From an uncultured Bacteroidales bacterium (lineage in GTDB: Bacteria; Bacteroidota; Bacteroidia; Bacteroidales; F082), in NCBI GenBank assembly GCA_937877465.1, contig CALFIT010000075.1, positions 1 through 19,013 of the forward strand: a DNA stretch of 19,013 nucleotides. The letters are read 5' to 3'. The notes beneath the pieces were generated by a model, which saw only the letters and a program-made list of their open reading frames with translations, ran no database searches and was not told the origin of the DNA. Each line of letters begins with the position of its first letter. Position 1 is the first letter of the stretch. Shown piece after piece: positions 1 through 6,638 of this stretch. The position numbers and the translations under genes were made by a program.

Positions 1-566
1 CGGTAGCCCCGGCACTCGGCAATGAGATTGTCGAAGTCAGGCTTCGACAGTTGCTTCCACAAGGCGGACACGCTGCTCTCGGAGGCATCCTTCATGCGCA
101 ACGATTGGGTGGTCGGTAAATGGTAGGCCATCTCCGTGCCATAGAAGCTGACGACGGTTTCGGGCATGTCGGGTTGAACCGTCGGCGTCAACGGCTCGAT
201 GGGTTGCGGCGGGTCGATGGGCTTTGGCGGCATGGGCTTGCCGTCGAAAGGGATCGGCTCGGTTGTCGGCTGAGGAGTAGGTTCAACCACAACGGGAGTG
301 GGCGGCTTGGGCAGCTTGGGAATCTCTTCGGCCGGTTGCGACTCGAAAGCCGTCCACGGGTTTTTCATAAAGCGGGCATACTCCTCGTTAGCTTTCCTGC
401 GGAAGTCCTTGTAGTCCTGTTCAGCCTGCTGCCGGAACCTCTCGTATTCCTCGCGGGCGTTCTGTTGCGATTCGCGCACCCGTTGGCTCCAATCCGTGTC
501 GATTTGCGCGGAGAGCGACAAGGCCATAAAGCAAGCCAAAAGCGTGATTGTCAGTCTGTTCATCAT
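1..566 (-). CDS. Secreted proline-rich protein of unknown function (3' end outside window)
   Basis: I do not recognise a named family. The visible 188 residues start with a signal peptide (MMNRLTITLLACFMALSLSA, then Q). Next comes a very charged, probably coiled-coil stretch of about 50 residues rich in Arg, Glu, Gln and Tyr, with the repeated pattern EEYERF / QDYKDF / EEYARF. A low-complexity linker of about 65 residues dominated by Pro, Thr and Val follows, then the start of a more ordinary domain (from about residue 140) that runs off the window edge. The layout suggests an exported protein with a flexible stalk holding a C-terminal domain in the periplasm or at the cell surface; that is inference. 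The ATG at 566 is used; a second ATG follows immediately at 563. A well-formed promoter lies about 45 bases upstream, so this is a separate unit from yraN. The missing C-terminal domain would decide the function. Confidence 0.75.
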   Translation of the reverse strand, partial: MMNRLTITLLACFMALSLSAQIDTDWSQRVRESQQNAREEYERFRQQAEQDYKDFRRKANEEYARFMKNPWTAFESQPAEEIPKLPKPPTPVVVEPTPQPTTEPIPFDGKPMPPKPIDPPQPIEPLTPTVQPDMPETVVSFYGTEMAYHLPTTQSLRMKDASESSVSALWKQLSKPDFDNLIAECRGY

Positions 567-607
567 ACTATGTTATTTTAGACACAACATTAGAGGCCGT
601 GACGTGG

Positions 608-640
608 CAAAATTAGTCTAAAAAAAAGTGATACGGCAAA
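608..640 (-). promoter_or_regulatory. Bacteroidota-type promoter for the secreted protein
   Basis: On the minus strand TTTG (637-640) is separated by 21 bases from TAATTTTG (608-615). This matches the Bacteroidota sigma-ABfr pattern TTTG-N19-21-TAnnTTTG. It lies in the gap between yraN and the secreted-protein gene and points toward the latter. Confidence 0.6.
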
Positions 641-666
641 AAACGATTCTATTCGTCGGGCCATCA

Positions 667-1029
667 TCACCAATGCGGCAAAAACGCGTCCTCAATGTGG
701 TTGATAATGGGTTCTCCGTCTTTAAGAATGATGGAAATGATGTCGAAGCGGGTGCTGATGTCCAAATTGTGCTTGAAAAGATAGGCGTTGGCAGCATAGA
801 TAAGGCGGGTCTGTTTCTGGCGGGTCACGGCAAGGTCAGGCTCTCCATAGTCGTCGCGATGGCGGGTCTTCACCTCGACGATGACCAGCTCCTCGCCGTC
901 TTTGGCGATGATGTCGATCTCCTTGTGCTTGTTGCGCCAGTTGCGTTCGAGGATTTCATAGCCCTTCCCGACCAAATAGTTGGCCGCCACATCCTCGCCC
1001 ATCTTGCCCGTTTCGTTATGCTTCGCCAT
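667..1029 (-). CDS. yraN: YraN/UPF0102 family endonuclease-like protein
   Basis: A 120-residue protein, the usual length for UPF0102. It shows the family core of a restriction-endonuclease-like fold: an N-terminal GExxAxxYL-type helix (residues 11-20), then EID (37-39) and VIVEVKTR (49-56). D39, E52 and K54 thus form the D-ExK arrangement of this nuclease superfamily. The biological role in bacteria is not settled; homologs are often proposed to act on Holliday-junction-like DNA, which cannot be confirmed from sequence. The ATG at 1029 lies 14 bases inside the 3' end of rimO, implying translational coupling as the last gene of ftsY-rimO-yraN. The spacing to the next gene and that gene's own promoter suggest the transcript ends here, although I see no clear hairpin terminator. 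Confidence 0.9.
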   Translation of the reverse strand: MAKHNETGKMGEDVAANYLVGKGYEILERNWRNKHKEIDIIAKDGEELVIVEVKTRHRDDYGEPDLAVTRQKQTRLIYAANAYLFKHNLDISTRFDIISIILKDGEPIINHIEDAFLPHW

Positions 1030-2302
1030 AGCAATCGAAATAATCAGCTTGCGTAATCTTGACTTGATAGAACTGGCCGATTTGCAGGTCTTTGGACGCT
1101 GGAATCAGGATTTCGTCGTCCACTTCAGGCGAGTCGTATTGGCTGCGGCCAACGTAATAGTCGCCTTCCAAACGGTCGATGAGCACCTTTTCGGTCTTAC
1201 CCACCCGCTGTGCGTTGATTTCCAATGAGATGTCTTGCTGGATGGCCATCAGTTTGTCCACGCGGGCTTGCTTCACCTCGTCGGGAACGTCATCGGGCAT
1301 GTCGTAGGCAGCAGTGCCTTCCTCAGGCGAGAAGGCGAACACGCCGACACGCTCGAAGCGTATGTCGCGGACGAACTGGCACAGTTCCTCGAAGTCTTCT
1401 TCTGTCTCGCCCGGGAAGCCGACGATGAAGGTGGTGCGGAAGGCGATGTCGGGCACATGGCGGCGCACATTCTCCACAAAGCCAATGGTTTGCTCGCGGT
1501 CGACGCCACGGCGCATGGCCTTCAGGATATGGGTGCTGATGTGCTGCAAGGGCAGGTCGATGTAATGGCAGATCTTGGGATTCTCGCGCATCAGGTCGAG
1601 CAACTCGTCGGGGAAGCCGAGCGGATAGCCGTAATGCAGGCGGATCCACTCGAAGCCGTCGATGTCGCAAAGGGCTTTCACCAGCTCCACGATGTGCGAC
1701 TGCCCGTCGATGTCGTGGCCATAATAGGTCAGGTCTTGCGCGATGAGGATCAGTTCCTTCACGCCTTGCTTGGCCAATTCCTTGGCTTCGTCAAGCAGGT
1801 CGGCCATCGGCACGGAAACGTGGCTGCCACGGATGAGTGGGATGGCACAGAAGGCGCAACGGCGGTTGCAACCTTCGGAGATTTTGAGGTAAGCGTAATG
1901 TTTCGGAGTGGAAAGCACGCGATGGCTGCAATATTCGGGTTGTACTTCCTCTTTCAGGAGGTCGGCGGCGATGAGGTTGACGCTCTCCACGCCATAGAAG
2001 GCGTCCACCTCGTGGATTTCCGCTTGCAGCTCCTTGCGGAAACGCTGCGAGAGGCATCCCGTGACATACAATTTCTTGATTTTTCCTTGCTTGCGCAGTT
2101 CGGCGTATTCCAAGATGGTGTCGACCGACTCTTCCTGTGCGTCGCCGATGAAGCCACAGGTGTTGATGATGACCGCGTCGGATTTCCTCTCGGAGTCGTG
2201 GCGGATGACGTAGCGGTGCTGCAACAAGGCGGCCAAATGCTCCGAATCGACCTTGTTTTTGGAGCAACCGAGGGTGATGATGTTTAAGGTAGGGCGTTTC
2301 AT
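1016..2302 (-). CDS. rimO: Ribosomal protein S12 (Asp) methylthiotransferase RimO
   Basis: A 428-residue radical SAM methylthiotransferase. RimO adds a methylthio group to a conserved aspartate of ribosomal protein S12 using two [4Fe-4S] clusters. The N-terminal UPF0004 domain has its three cluster cysteines at C13 (TLGCSKNKVDSE), C49 (NTCGF) and C83 (TGCLSQR). The radical SAM motif CNRRCAFC gives C145, C149 and C152. The C-terminal 60 or so residues form a TRAM domain. Family members MiaB and MtaB share this layout. The TLGCSKN start, the CAIPLIRG stretch after the radical SAM cysteines and the overall length favour RimO. Its ATG overlaps the ftsY stop codon by one base (TAATG), and its 3' end overlaps yraN by 14 bases, so the three are one operon. 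Confidence 0.95.
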   Translation of the reverse strand: MKRPTLNIITLGCSKNKVDSEHLAALLQHRYVIRHDSERKSDAVIINTCGFIGDAQEESVDTILEYAELRKQGKIKKLYVTGCLSQRFRKELQAEIHEVDAFYGVESVNLIAADLLKEEVQPEYCSHRVLSTPKHYAYLKISEGCNRRCAFCAIPLIRGSHVSVPMADLLDEAKELAKQGVKELILIAQDLTYYGHDIDGQSHIVELVKALCDIDGFEWIRLHYGYPLGFPDELLDLMRENPKICHYIDLPLQHISTHILKAMRRGVDREQTIGFVENVRRHVPDIAFRTTFIVGFPGETEEDFEELCQFVRDIRFERVGVFAFSPEEGTAAYDMPDDVPDEVKQARVDKLMAIQQDISLEINAQRVGKTEKVLIDRLEGDYYVGRSQYDSPEVDDEILIPASKDLQIGQFYQVKITQADYFDCYGEA

Positions 2303-3258
2303 TACTCAAACAAACTATCCACAAAAGCCTTCCTGTCGAAGACCTGCAAATGGTCGATGCCTTCGCCGACGCCAATGTACTTGACCGGAATCTTGAACTG
2401 GTCGGAGATGCCGATAACCACGCCGCCCTTGGCCGTGCCGTCGAGCTTGGTCAAAGCCAAGGCGTTGACTTCGGTGGCGGCGGTGAACTGTTTCGCCTGT
2501 TCGATGGCGTTTTGGCCCGTGGAGGCATCGAGGACGAGCAGGATCTCATGCGGCGCGTCGGGGACGACCTTCTGCATGACGGTCTTGATCTTGGTCAGCT
2601 CGCGCATGAGGTTGACCTTGTTGTGGAGGCGACCCGCCGTGTCGATGATGACCACGTCGGCATCCTGTGCCACCGCCGACTTCACCGTGTCGAAAGCCAC
2701 GGAAGCGGGGTCGGCGCCCTGACCTTGCTGCACGATGGGCACCCCTACCCGCTCGGCCCAAATCTGGAGCTGGCTGACGGCGGCGGCACGGAACGTGTCG
2801 GAAGCGCCAAGCACGACCTTCTTGCCCGCGTTCTTGAAGTTGTAGGCCAACTTGCCGATGGTGGTGGTCTTGCCCACGCCGTTCACGCCGACGACCATGA
2901 TGACATAGGGTTTCTTGTCGGTGGGAAGGTCGAAAGTGGTGCCGTCGCCCGAATCGTTCTCCTGAAGCAACGCCATGATTTCCTCTTTCAAGATAGCGTT
3001 CAACTCGTTGGTGCCCACATACTTGTCGCGGGCCACACGCTTCTGGATGCGGTCGATGATTTTCAGGGTGGTGTCGACACCCACGTCGGAGGTGATGAGG
3101 ATTTCCTCAAGGTTGTCGAGCACCTCGTCGTCGACGGTTGACTTGCCTACGATGGCTTTGGTCAGTTTCGAGAAGACGTTGGTCTTGGTCTTTTCAAGCC
3201 CTTTGTCTAAGTCTTCCTTTTGTTCTTTCTTTTTGGTCAGGAATGAGAATAAGCCCAT
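2302..3258 (-). CDS. ftsY: Signal recognition particle receptor FtsY
   Basis: A 318-residue SRP-type GTPase that docks ribosome-SRP complexes at the inner membrane for cotranslational insertion. Its short N-terminus is lysine-rich and begins MGLFSFLTKKK, an amphipathic membrane-binding start without the long acidic A domain of enterobacteria. The N domain spans about residues 25-100. The G domain has the P-loop GVNGVGKT (124-131), DTFRAAA (154-160), DTAGR (206-210), TKLDGTAKGG (270-279) and the closing IGVGE (295-299). These distinguish FtsY from Ffh, which carries an additional methionine-rich M domain. It is the first gene of ftsY-rimO-yraN. Upstream lie an inverted repeat (3269-3332) and an intrinsic terminator, and I see no canonical TAnnTTTG promoter in the gap. 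Confidence 0.96.
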   Translation of the reverse strand: MGLFSFLTKKKEQKEDLDKGLEKTKTNVFSKLTKAIVGKSTVDDEVLDNLEEILITSDVGVDTTLKIIDRIQKRVARDKYVGTNELNAILKEEIMALLQENDSGDGTTFDLPTDKKPYVIMVVGVNGVGKTTTIGKLAYNFKNAGKKVVLGASDTFRAAAVSQLQIWAERVGVPIVQQGQGADPASVAFDTVKSAVAQDADVVIIDTAGRLHNKVNLMRELTKIKTVMQKVVPDAPHEILLVLDASTGQNAIEQAKQFTAATEVNALALTKLDGTAKGGVVIGISDQFKIPVKYIGVGEGIDHLQVFDRKAFVDSLFE

Positions 3259-3268
3259 AGTTCTTTGT

Positions 3269-3332
3269 TATTTGACGCGGGACTCCGTGACGCGGGACGC
3301 GAGGCTATCGGTCCCGTGTCCCGTATCAAATA
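3269..3332. repeat. Imperfect inverted repeat with internal direct repeats upstream of ftsY
   Basis: The outer arms TATTTGA (3269-3275) and TCAAATA (3326-3332) are perfect complements. Inside the left arm the 11-mer TGACGCGGGAC occurs twice with a 15-base period (3273-3283 and 3288-3298). The right arm holds the inverted, slightly changed versions GTCCCGTATCA (3318-3328) and GTCCCG (3311-3316). Just outside, GTCTCGTGTCTTG (3333-3345) resembles GTCCCGTGTCCCG (3311-3323) at 10 of 13 positions. It fills most of the ftsY leader. It could be a palindromic dispersed repeat, or an RNA structure in the leader. Confidence 0.7.
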
Positions 3333-3349
3333 GTCTCGTGTCTTGATTA

Positions 3350-3389
3350 AACACAAAAAGGCTCTTCCATAATGGTTATGGAAAAGCCT
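3350..3389 (-). terminator. Intrinsic terminator of the rpmG-DUF4295 transcript
   Basis: On the minus strand, AGGCT-t-TTCCATAA, loop CCA, TTATGGAA-g-AGCCT forms a 13-pair stem with one mismatch (3359-3389). It is followed directly by TTTTGTGTTT (3350-3358 region). It lies 22 bases past the DUF4295 stop codon and separates the small ribosomal unit from ftsY. Confidence 0.85.
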
Positions 3390-3411
3390 GATTCACAAAC
3401 GATAATCCAAA

Positions 3412-3564
3412 TTATCTCTTGGCAAGATACTCCTGCACCATGTCGGCAGGGACGACGGTCTCCTCAAAATAGTAGGCACCGGTCTTCTCAGAACGCTTCA
3501 TTCTGATGATCTTGCTATAGGTCTTGTCTAAGCTACGCAGGGTAGCAACGGTTTTCTTTGCCAT
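3412..3564 (-). CDS. DUF4295 small basic protein
   Basis: A 50-residue lysine-rich protein that reads MAKKTVATLRSLDKTYSKII at its start and ends DMVQEYLAKR. It matches the Bacteroidota DUF4295 family, which sits next to rpmG; it is too short for most ORF searches. Its role is not established. Size, charge and constant linkage to L33 suggest a ribosome-associated protein, which is inference. It follows rpmG after only 9 bases and is followed by a strong terminator, so the two form a short unit. No cysteines or membrane segments are present. Confidence 0.9.
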   Translation of the reverse strand: MAKKTVATLRSLDKTYSKIIRMKRSEKTGAYYFEETVVPADMVQEYLAKR

Positions 3565-3573
3565 AACTCTAAA

Positions 3574-3762
3574 TTATTTAATCTCCTTGTGGAGGGTCAT
3601 CTTCTTGAGAATCGGGTTATACTTCATCAACTCCAAACGGTCGGGAGTGTTCTTCTTGTTCTTCATGGTGTAGTACCTCGAAGTGCCAGGCATTCCGCTG
3701 GCCTTATGCTCGGTGCATTCGAGAATGACCTTCACGCGTGCGTCTTTCTGTTTCTTTGACAT
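3574..3762 (-). CDS. rpmG: 50S ribosomal protein L33
   Basis: A 62-residue protein with L33 hallmarks: KVILECTEHKASGMPGTSRYYTMKN, here split as ILECTEHKASG (13-23) and SRYYTMKNKKNTP (28-40), then LELMKYNPILKK. Only one cysteine is present, so this is the zinc-independent (C-minus) form common in Bacteroidota. It is a component of the large subunit near the E site. Unusually for this phylum, a Shine-Dalgarno-like AAAGGAG lies 9 bases before the ATG. A good promoter sits close upstream. In many Bacteroidota rpmB (L28) comes immediately before rpmG; here the upstream neighbour is ftcD and no rpmB is present in the window. Confidence 0.95.
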   Translation of the reverse strand: MSKKQKDARVKVILECTEHKASGMPGTSRYYTMKNKKNTPDRLELMKYNPILKKMTLHKEIK

Positions 3763-3790
3763 TGCTTTATACTCCTTTCAAATTTGGCTG

Positions 3791-3820
3791 CAAAAGTACT
3801 ACTTTTTTCGATACCCGCAA
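3791..3820 (-). promoter_or_regulatory. Promoter of rpmG-DUF4295
   Basis: Minus strand TTG (3818-3820), 19-base spacer, then TACTTTTG (3791-3798) fits the Bacteroidota -33/-7 consensus. The spacer contains GTATCGAAAAAAG (3802-3814), also found at the same distance from the -7 element of ftcD. Confidence 0.7.
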
Positions 3821-3836
3821 CCGTTTTCACAAAATT

Positions 3837-5537
3837 TTATTCCCCTTGGATGACCTTGTTGACAACTTGCAGAATTTCAGCCTCTTGCTTCAATGCAGCG
3901 GCTTCAATCTCGGCGGTTTCCTTCAAGATTTGGGCCTTGAAAGCCTCGTCTTTGAGCGACGCGGCGTTGATTTTGACGTTCAAATGGGCACCCATCACGG
4001 CGGAACGGGCGCACAAGGCACCCACGCCCGCGTCGGTGACGGAGTTGGGATTGCCCGTTTCGGCCATGGCACGCACCACCTCGAAAGCCCTGAAAGCAGC
4101 CTTCATCGTGCGGAACGGCACCTCGGTGGCATACTTCGTGGCGGCTTGGATGGCGGCGCTACGTGCGGCCTTCTCCTCGTCGGTCTTCTTCGGCAGACCG
4201 AAGGCATCCATGATCTTGTTGAAGGCATTGGTGTCTTCATCAACGAGTTCAAGCAGTTCGTCCTTGATGGCCTGACCCTTGACGGCCCAGTCGGAGAACT
4301 CCTCCCAGCGCTCGTCCCAGCCCGGCTTGTGCGACGACAAGTTGGCGACCATCGTGGCCAACGAAGCGCCGAGAGCACCCATATAGGCCGAGATGGAACC
4401 GCCACCCGGAGCGGGGCTTTCGCTGGCGGTCTCGTTGGCGAAGCCTGTGCAGGTCATATCGACGAGTTTCTTCTGGCTGTGGTCTTCGATGAGGTATTCG
4501 ATGACTTTTTCCTTCGGGTCGAAAGGCTTCAGGTCGTCGAGGCCCATCGACTTGACGGCAATCTTCATGATTTCGTCCTCGCTCACGCCGAGGCTGCGTT
4601 GCTGCTTGGCCAAATAATAGCGTCCGGCATCCATCAGCACCTTCTTGGGGATGAGTCCGACGATTTCGCAGCCGGTGACGCGCACGCCACGGGCAGCGGC
4701 CTTGGCGCAGACCTCTTCGAAGCAGACGTGGACGGGCGACACGCTGATGTTGGTGATGTTCATCGACACTTGGGCAATGCCGTAGTCCTCGATGAACCAG
4801 CCGATGGCCTTGGTGGCCTTCAGCGTGCCGGGAATCATGATGGTGTTGCCTTTCTCGTCCTTCATCGGCTTGCCGTTCACCTTGCCGCCTTCGCGCATCG
4901 GGCGACCCTTTTCGCGCACGTCGAAGGCGATGGCGTTGGCGCGGCGCGTCGAGGTGGTGTTGAGGTTGTAGTTGATGGCCACGAGGAAGTCGCGGGCACC
5001 CACTTGCGTAGCACCCGTGTGGGCCACGTGTTCGTTCCATTCGTTGGGTCCGAAGTCGGGCTTCCACTGCTCCGTGCCGAGGCGCGAGGTCAAGGATTCG
5101 TATTCTCCCGTGCGGCAATAGGCCAAGTTGCGGCGCTCCTTGATGAAGGCAGCCTCTTCGTAGCAGTAGATCGGGATGTTGAGTTCGTCGCCGAGGCGTT
5201 TGCCCAATTTGTGAGCGTACTCGACCACCTCTTCCATGGTGATGTTGCTCACGGGGATGAGGGGGCACACGTCGGTGGCGCCTTGGCGCGGGTGGGCACC
5301 GTGGTGTTGGCTCATGTCGATGAGTTCGGCGGCTTTCTTCACCACGCGGTAGGCGGCTTCAAGCACAGGCTCAGGCTCGCCCACGAAGGTGATGACGGTG
5401 CGGTTGGTGGTCATGCCGGGGTCGACGTCAAGCAGCTTGACGCCTTCCACTTTCTCGATTTCAGCGGTCACTTGGTCGATGATATTCTTGTCGCGGCCTT
5501 CGCTGATGTTCGGCACGCATTCGATGAGTTGTTTCAT
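3837..5537 (-). CDS. ftcD: Fused glutamate formiminotransferase / formimino-THF cyclodeaminase
   Basis: A 566-residue bifunctional enzyme. Residues 1 to about 335 are the formiminotransferase, which moves the formimino group from N-formimino-L-glutamate to tetrahydrofolate; the catalytic histidine of the mammalian enzyme corresponds to H82 in QHHGAHPRQGATD. Residues from about 355 to 562 are the helical cyclodeaminase, with SPAPGGGSISA (374-384) typical of that fold, which releases ammonia to give methenyl-THF. The product feeds glutamate and one-carbon units from histidine breakdown. The domain order and fusion equal the animal FTCD; many bacteria keep the domains as separate genes. It is cytoplasmic. 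The ATG at 5537 gives the expected MKQLIECVPNISEGR start. The gene has its own promoter and a structured leader of about 90 bases. Its partner hutI lies about 4.7 kb away in another unit. Confidence 0.95.
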   Translation of the reverse strand: MKQLIECVPNISEGRDKNIIDQVTAEIEKVEGVKLLDVDPGMTTNRTVITFVGEPEPVLEAAYRVVKKAAELIDMSQHHGAHPRQGATDVCPLIPVSNITMEEVVEYAHKLGKRLGDELNIPIYCYEEAAFIKERRNLAYCRTGEYESLTSRLGTEQWKPDFGPNEWNEHVAHTGATQVGARDFLVAINYNLNTTSTRRANAIAFDVREKGRPMREGGKVNGKPMKDEKGNTIMIPGTLKATKAIGWFIEDYGIAQVSMNITNISVSPVHVCFEEVCAKAAARGVRVTGCEIVGLIPKKVLMDAGRYYLAKQQRSLGVSEDEIMKIAVKSMGLDDLKPFDPKEKVIEYLIEDHSQKKLVDMTCTGFANETASESPAPGGGSISAYMGALGASLATMVANLSSHKPGWDERWEEFSDWAVKGQAIKDELLELVDEDTNAFNKIMDAFGLPKKTDEEKAARSAAIQAATKYATEVPFRTMKAAFRAFEVVRAMAETGNPNSVTDAGVGALCARSAVMGAHLNVKINAASLKDEAFKAQILKETAEIEAAALKQEAEILQVVNKVIQGE

Positions 5538-5566
5538 ATTGTCGTTTAGATTTAGATTTCTACTTG

Positions 5567-5618
5567 TTAGCGCAGGGGCTTACGCCGCCTGCTTAATGGT
5601 CTGTCGCCCCTACGGGGC
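5567..5618 (-). repeat. Two consecutive hairpins in the ftcD leader
   Basis: On the minus strand GCCCC-GTA-GGGGC (5606-5618) is a perfect five-pair hairpin. Ten bases later a second stem runs from TTAAGCAGGCGGC through a GTAA loop to GCCCCTGCGCTAA (5567-5596), with small bulges. Both lie between the candidate -7 element and the ftcD start codon. The pattern of a GCCCC-GTA-GGGGC unit followed by a GC-rich hairpin looks like a dispersed Bacteroidales repeat, but a regulatory leader is also possible. Confidence 0.6.
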
Positions 5619-5634
5619 TTGGCTTTCGCCGCGG

Positions 5635-5658
5635 CAAAGGTAGGGCTTTTTTCGATAC
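5635..5658 (-). promoter_or_regulatory. ftcD: Candidate ftcD promoter
   Basis: TACCTTTG (5635-5642, minus) matches the -7 consensus TAnnTTTG. GTATCGAAAAAAG (5646-5658) sits three bases upstream, the same arrangement as at rpmG. A TTTG is present, but its 15-base spacer is shorter than usual, so the -33 element is weak or replaced by the shared element. Confidence 0.55.
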
Positions 5659-5667
5659 AAATAGAAC

Positions 5668-6534
5668 TTATTCTTGTGTATCCTCCAACTTGAAAAGAAT
5701 AGGAATCTGGTAAGACACTCTGACGGGTTCGCCCCGGTGCATTCCTGGTTTCCATTTCGGCATAGACTTAACGACACGAATGGCCTCCTCGTCGCAACCG
5801 AAACCGATGCCTCTCAACACCTTAATATCCGAAAGGCTGCCATCAGGTTCAACGACGAAACCCACAAACACCCTTCCATAAGCGCCCGCCTTTTTTGCTT
5901 CCTCGGGATAATCGACATGATCAGCCAAATACCGTATCAAGGCTTCTTCTCCTTCCGGAAACTCAGGCATCTCTTCGACAATCTGATAAACATCCATTTC
6001 AAGGTCTTCAATCTCGCCCGTCTCAGGAACCACAAGTCCTTCGGTCACTCCTTCTTCTGTCGCCCAATCCACTTCCTCAATATCACCAGCAATTGCTAAC
6101 AGTTCGTCTTTTTTGCACGAAGTTTTCTTTTCTTCCTTCATTGTGGTATCCGGCTCAGGTGCCAACACATCGCCTTCGAGCCGATAGGCATCGTCGGGGA
6201 TGGTGTCGCTTGGGATGCTGTCGTTGGGCATTTCGGTGGGATCGGGGATGTGGGGCACATCGCCAGCCTGAGGTTCGGGAACAAGATGATTGCACGACGT
6301 GGCTGCAAACAAGGTTCCTATCGACATTCCGGCAAAGACCGCTGCCTTACCCATTCGTTGCCGTTTCTCCAATTCACGCTCCAGATAGCGCACTTCGGCT
6401 TCGCATTTCGGGCAGGTGCCGAGGCAGTCGCCGTGATAGGTACATTCCGAAACGGCCAATTCAATGTCGTTCTCCGCCGCGATTTGCTTGCGGATTTCTT
6501 TCAAGATCTTGCAGGTTTGCTTGCCTTTAGCCAT
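5668..6534 (-). CDS. TonB-like energy transducer with cysteine-rich cytosolic head
   Basis: A 288-residue protein. Residues 1-60 are cytosolic, with conserved-looking cysteines C8, C31, C37, C41 and C44 (SECTYHGDCLGTCPKCEAEV), a zinc-ribbon-like or metal-binding pattern, then a charged helix. Residues about 62-80 form one membrane segment ending in ATSC. A Pro/Asp/Glu-rich periplasmic linker (about 85-195) leads to a C-terminal TonB domain (about 200-285: FPEGEEALIRYLADHVDYPEEAKK, VFVGFVVEPDGSLSDIKVLRG, KWKPG) that would contact TonB-dependent outer-membrane receptors. The upstream ATG at 6639 is rejected because its extra 35 residues cover the promoter and lack family character; MAKGKQTCKILKEIRKQ is the natural start. 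It follows the radical SAM gene but has its own -7 element. No ExbB/ExbD is in the window, and the receptor is unknown. Confidence 0.85.
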   Translation of the reverse strand: MAKGKQTCKILKEIRKQIAAENDIELAVSECTYHGDCLGTCPKCEAEVRYLERELEKRQRMGKAAVFAGMSIGTLFAATSCNHLVPEPQAGDVPHIPDPTEMPNDSIPSDTIPDDAYRLEGDVLAPEPDTTMKEEKKTSCKKDELLAIAGDIEEVDWATEEGVTEGLVVPETGEIEDLEMDVYQIVEEMPEFPEGEEALIRYLADHVDYPEEAKKAGAYGRVFVGFVVEPDGSLSDIKVLRGIGFGCDEEAIRVVKSMPKWKPGMHRGEPVRVSYQIPILFKLEDTQE

Positions 6535-6560
6535 GATATTCGATTTTTTTATTAATTTGG

Positions 6561-6568
6561 CAAAAATA
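6561..6568 (-). promoter_or_regulatory. -7 element of the TonB-like gene
   Basis: TATTTTTG followed by C on the minus strand matches TAnnTTTG and lies 26 bases before the ATG at 6534. No well-spaced TTTG is seen upstream. Confidence 0.5.
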
Positions 6569-6638
6569 CGATTTATTTTGAACAAAACGCGGTTTGAAGC
6601 GATTTTTTTCGAAATAATCGGACTATAAGAGCATTTCA

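Noticed and set aside
30..48. GTCGAAG / CTTCGAC inverted repeat
   Set aside because: It lies inside the coding sequence of the truncated secreted protein, no T-run follows, and the encoded residues look ordinary; probably chance.
3738..5549. A 603-codon plus-strand open frame covering ftcD
   Set aside because: It is antisense to the clearly recognisable FtcD; its translation is His/Gly/Val-rich without domain signals and reflects codon bias of the real gene.
6600..6620. Imperfect palindrome between the radical SAM and TonB-like genes
   Set aside because: The stem is AT-rich with an internal mismatch and has no T-run on the minus strand, so neither terminator nor operator can be supported beyond its partial likeness to the shared TCGAAAAAA element.
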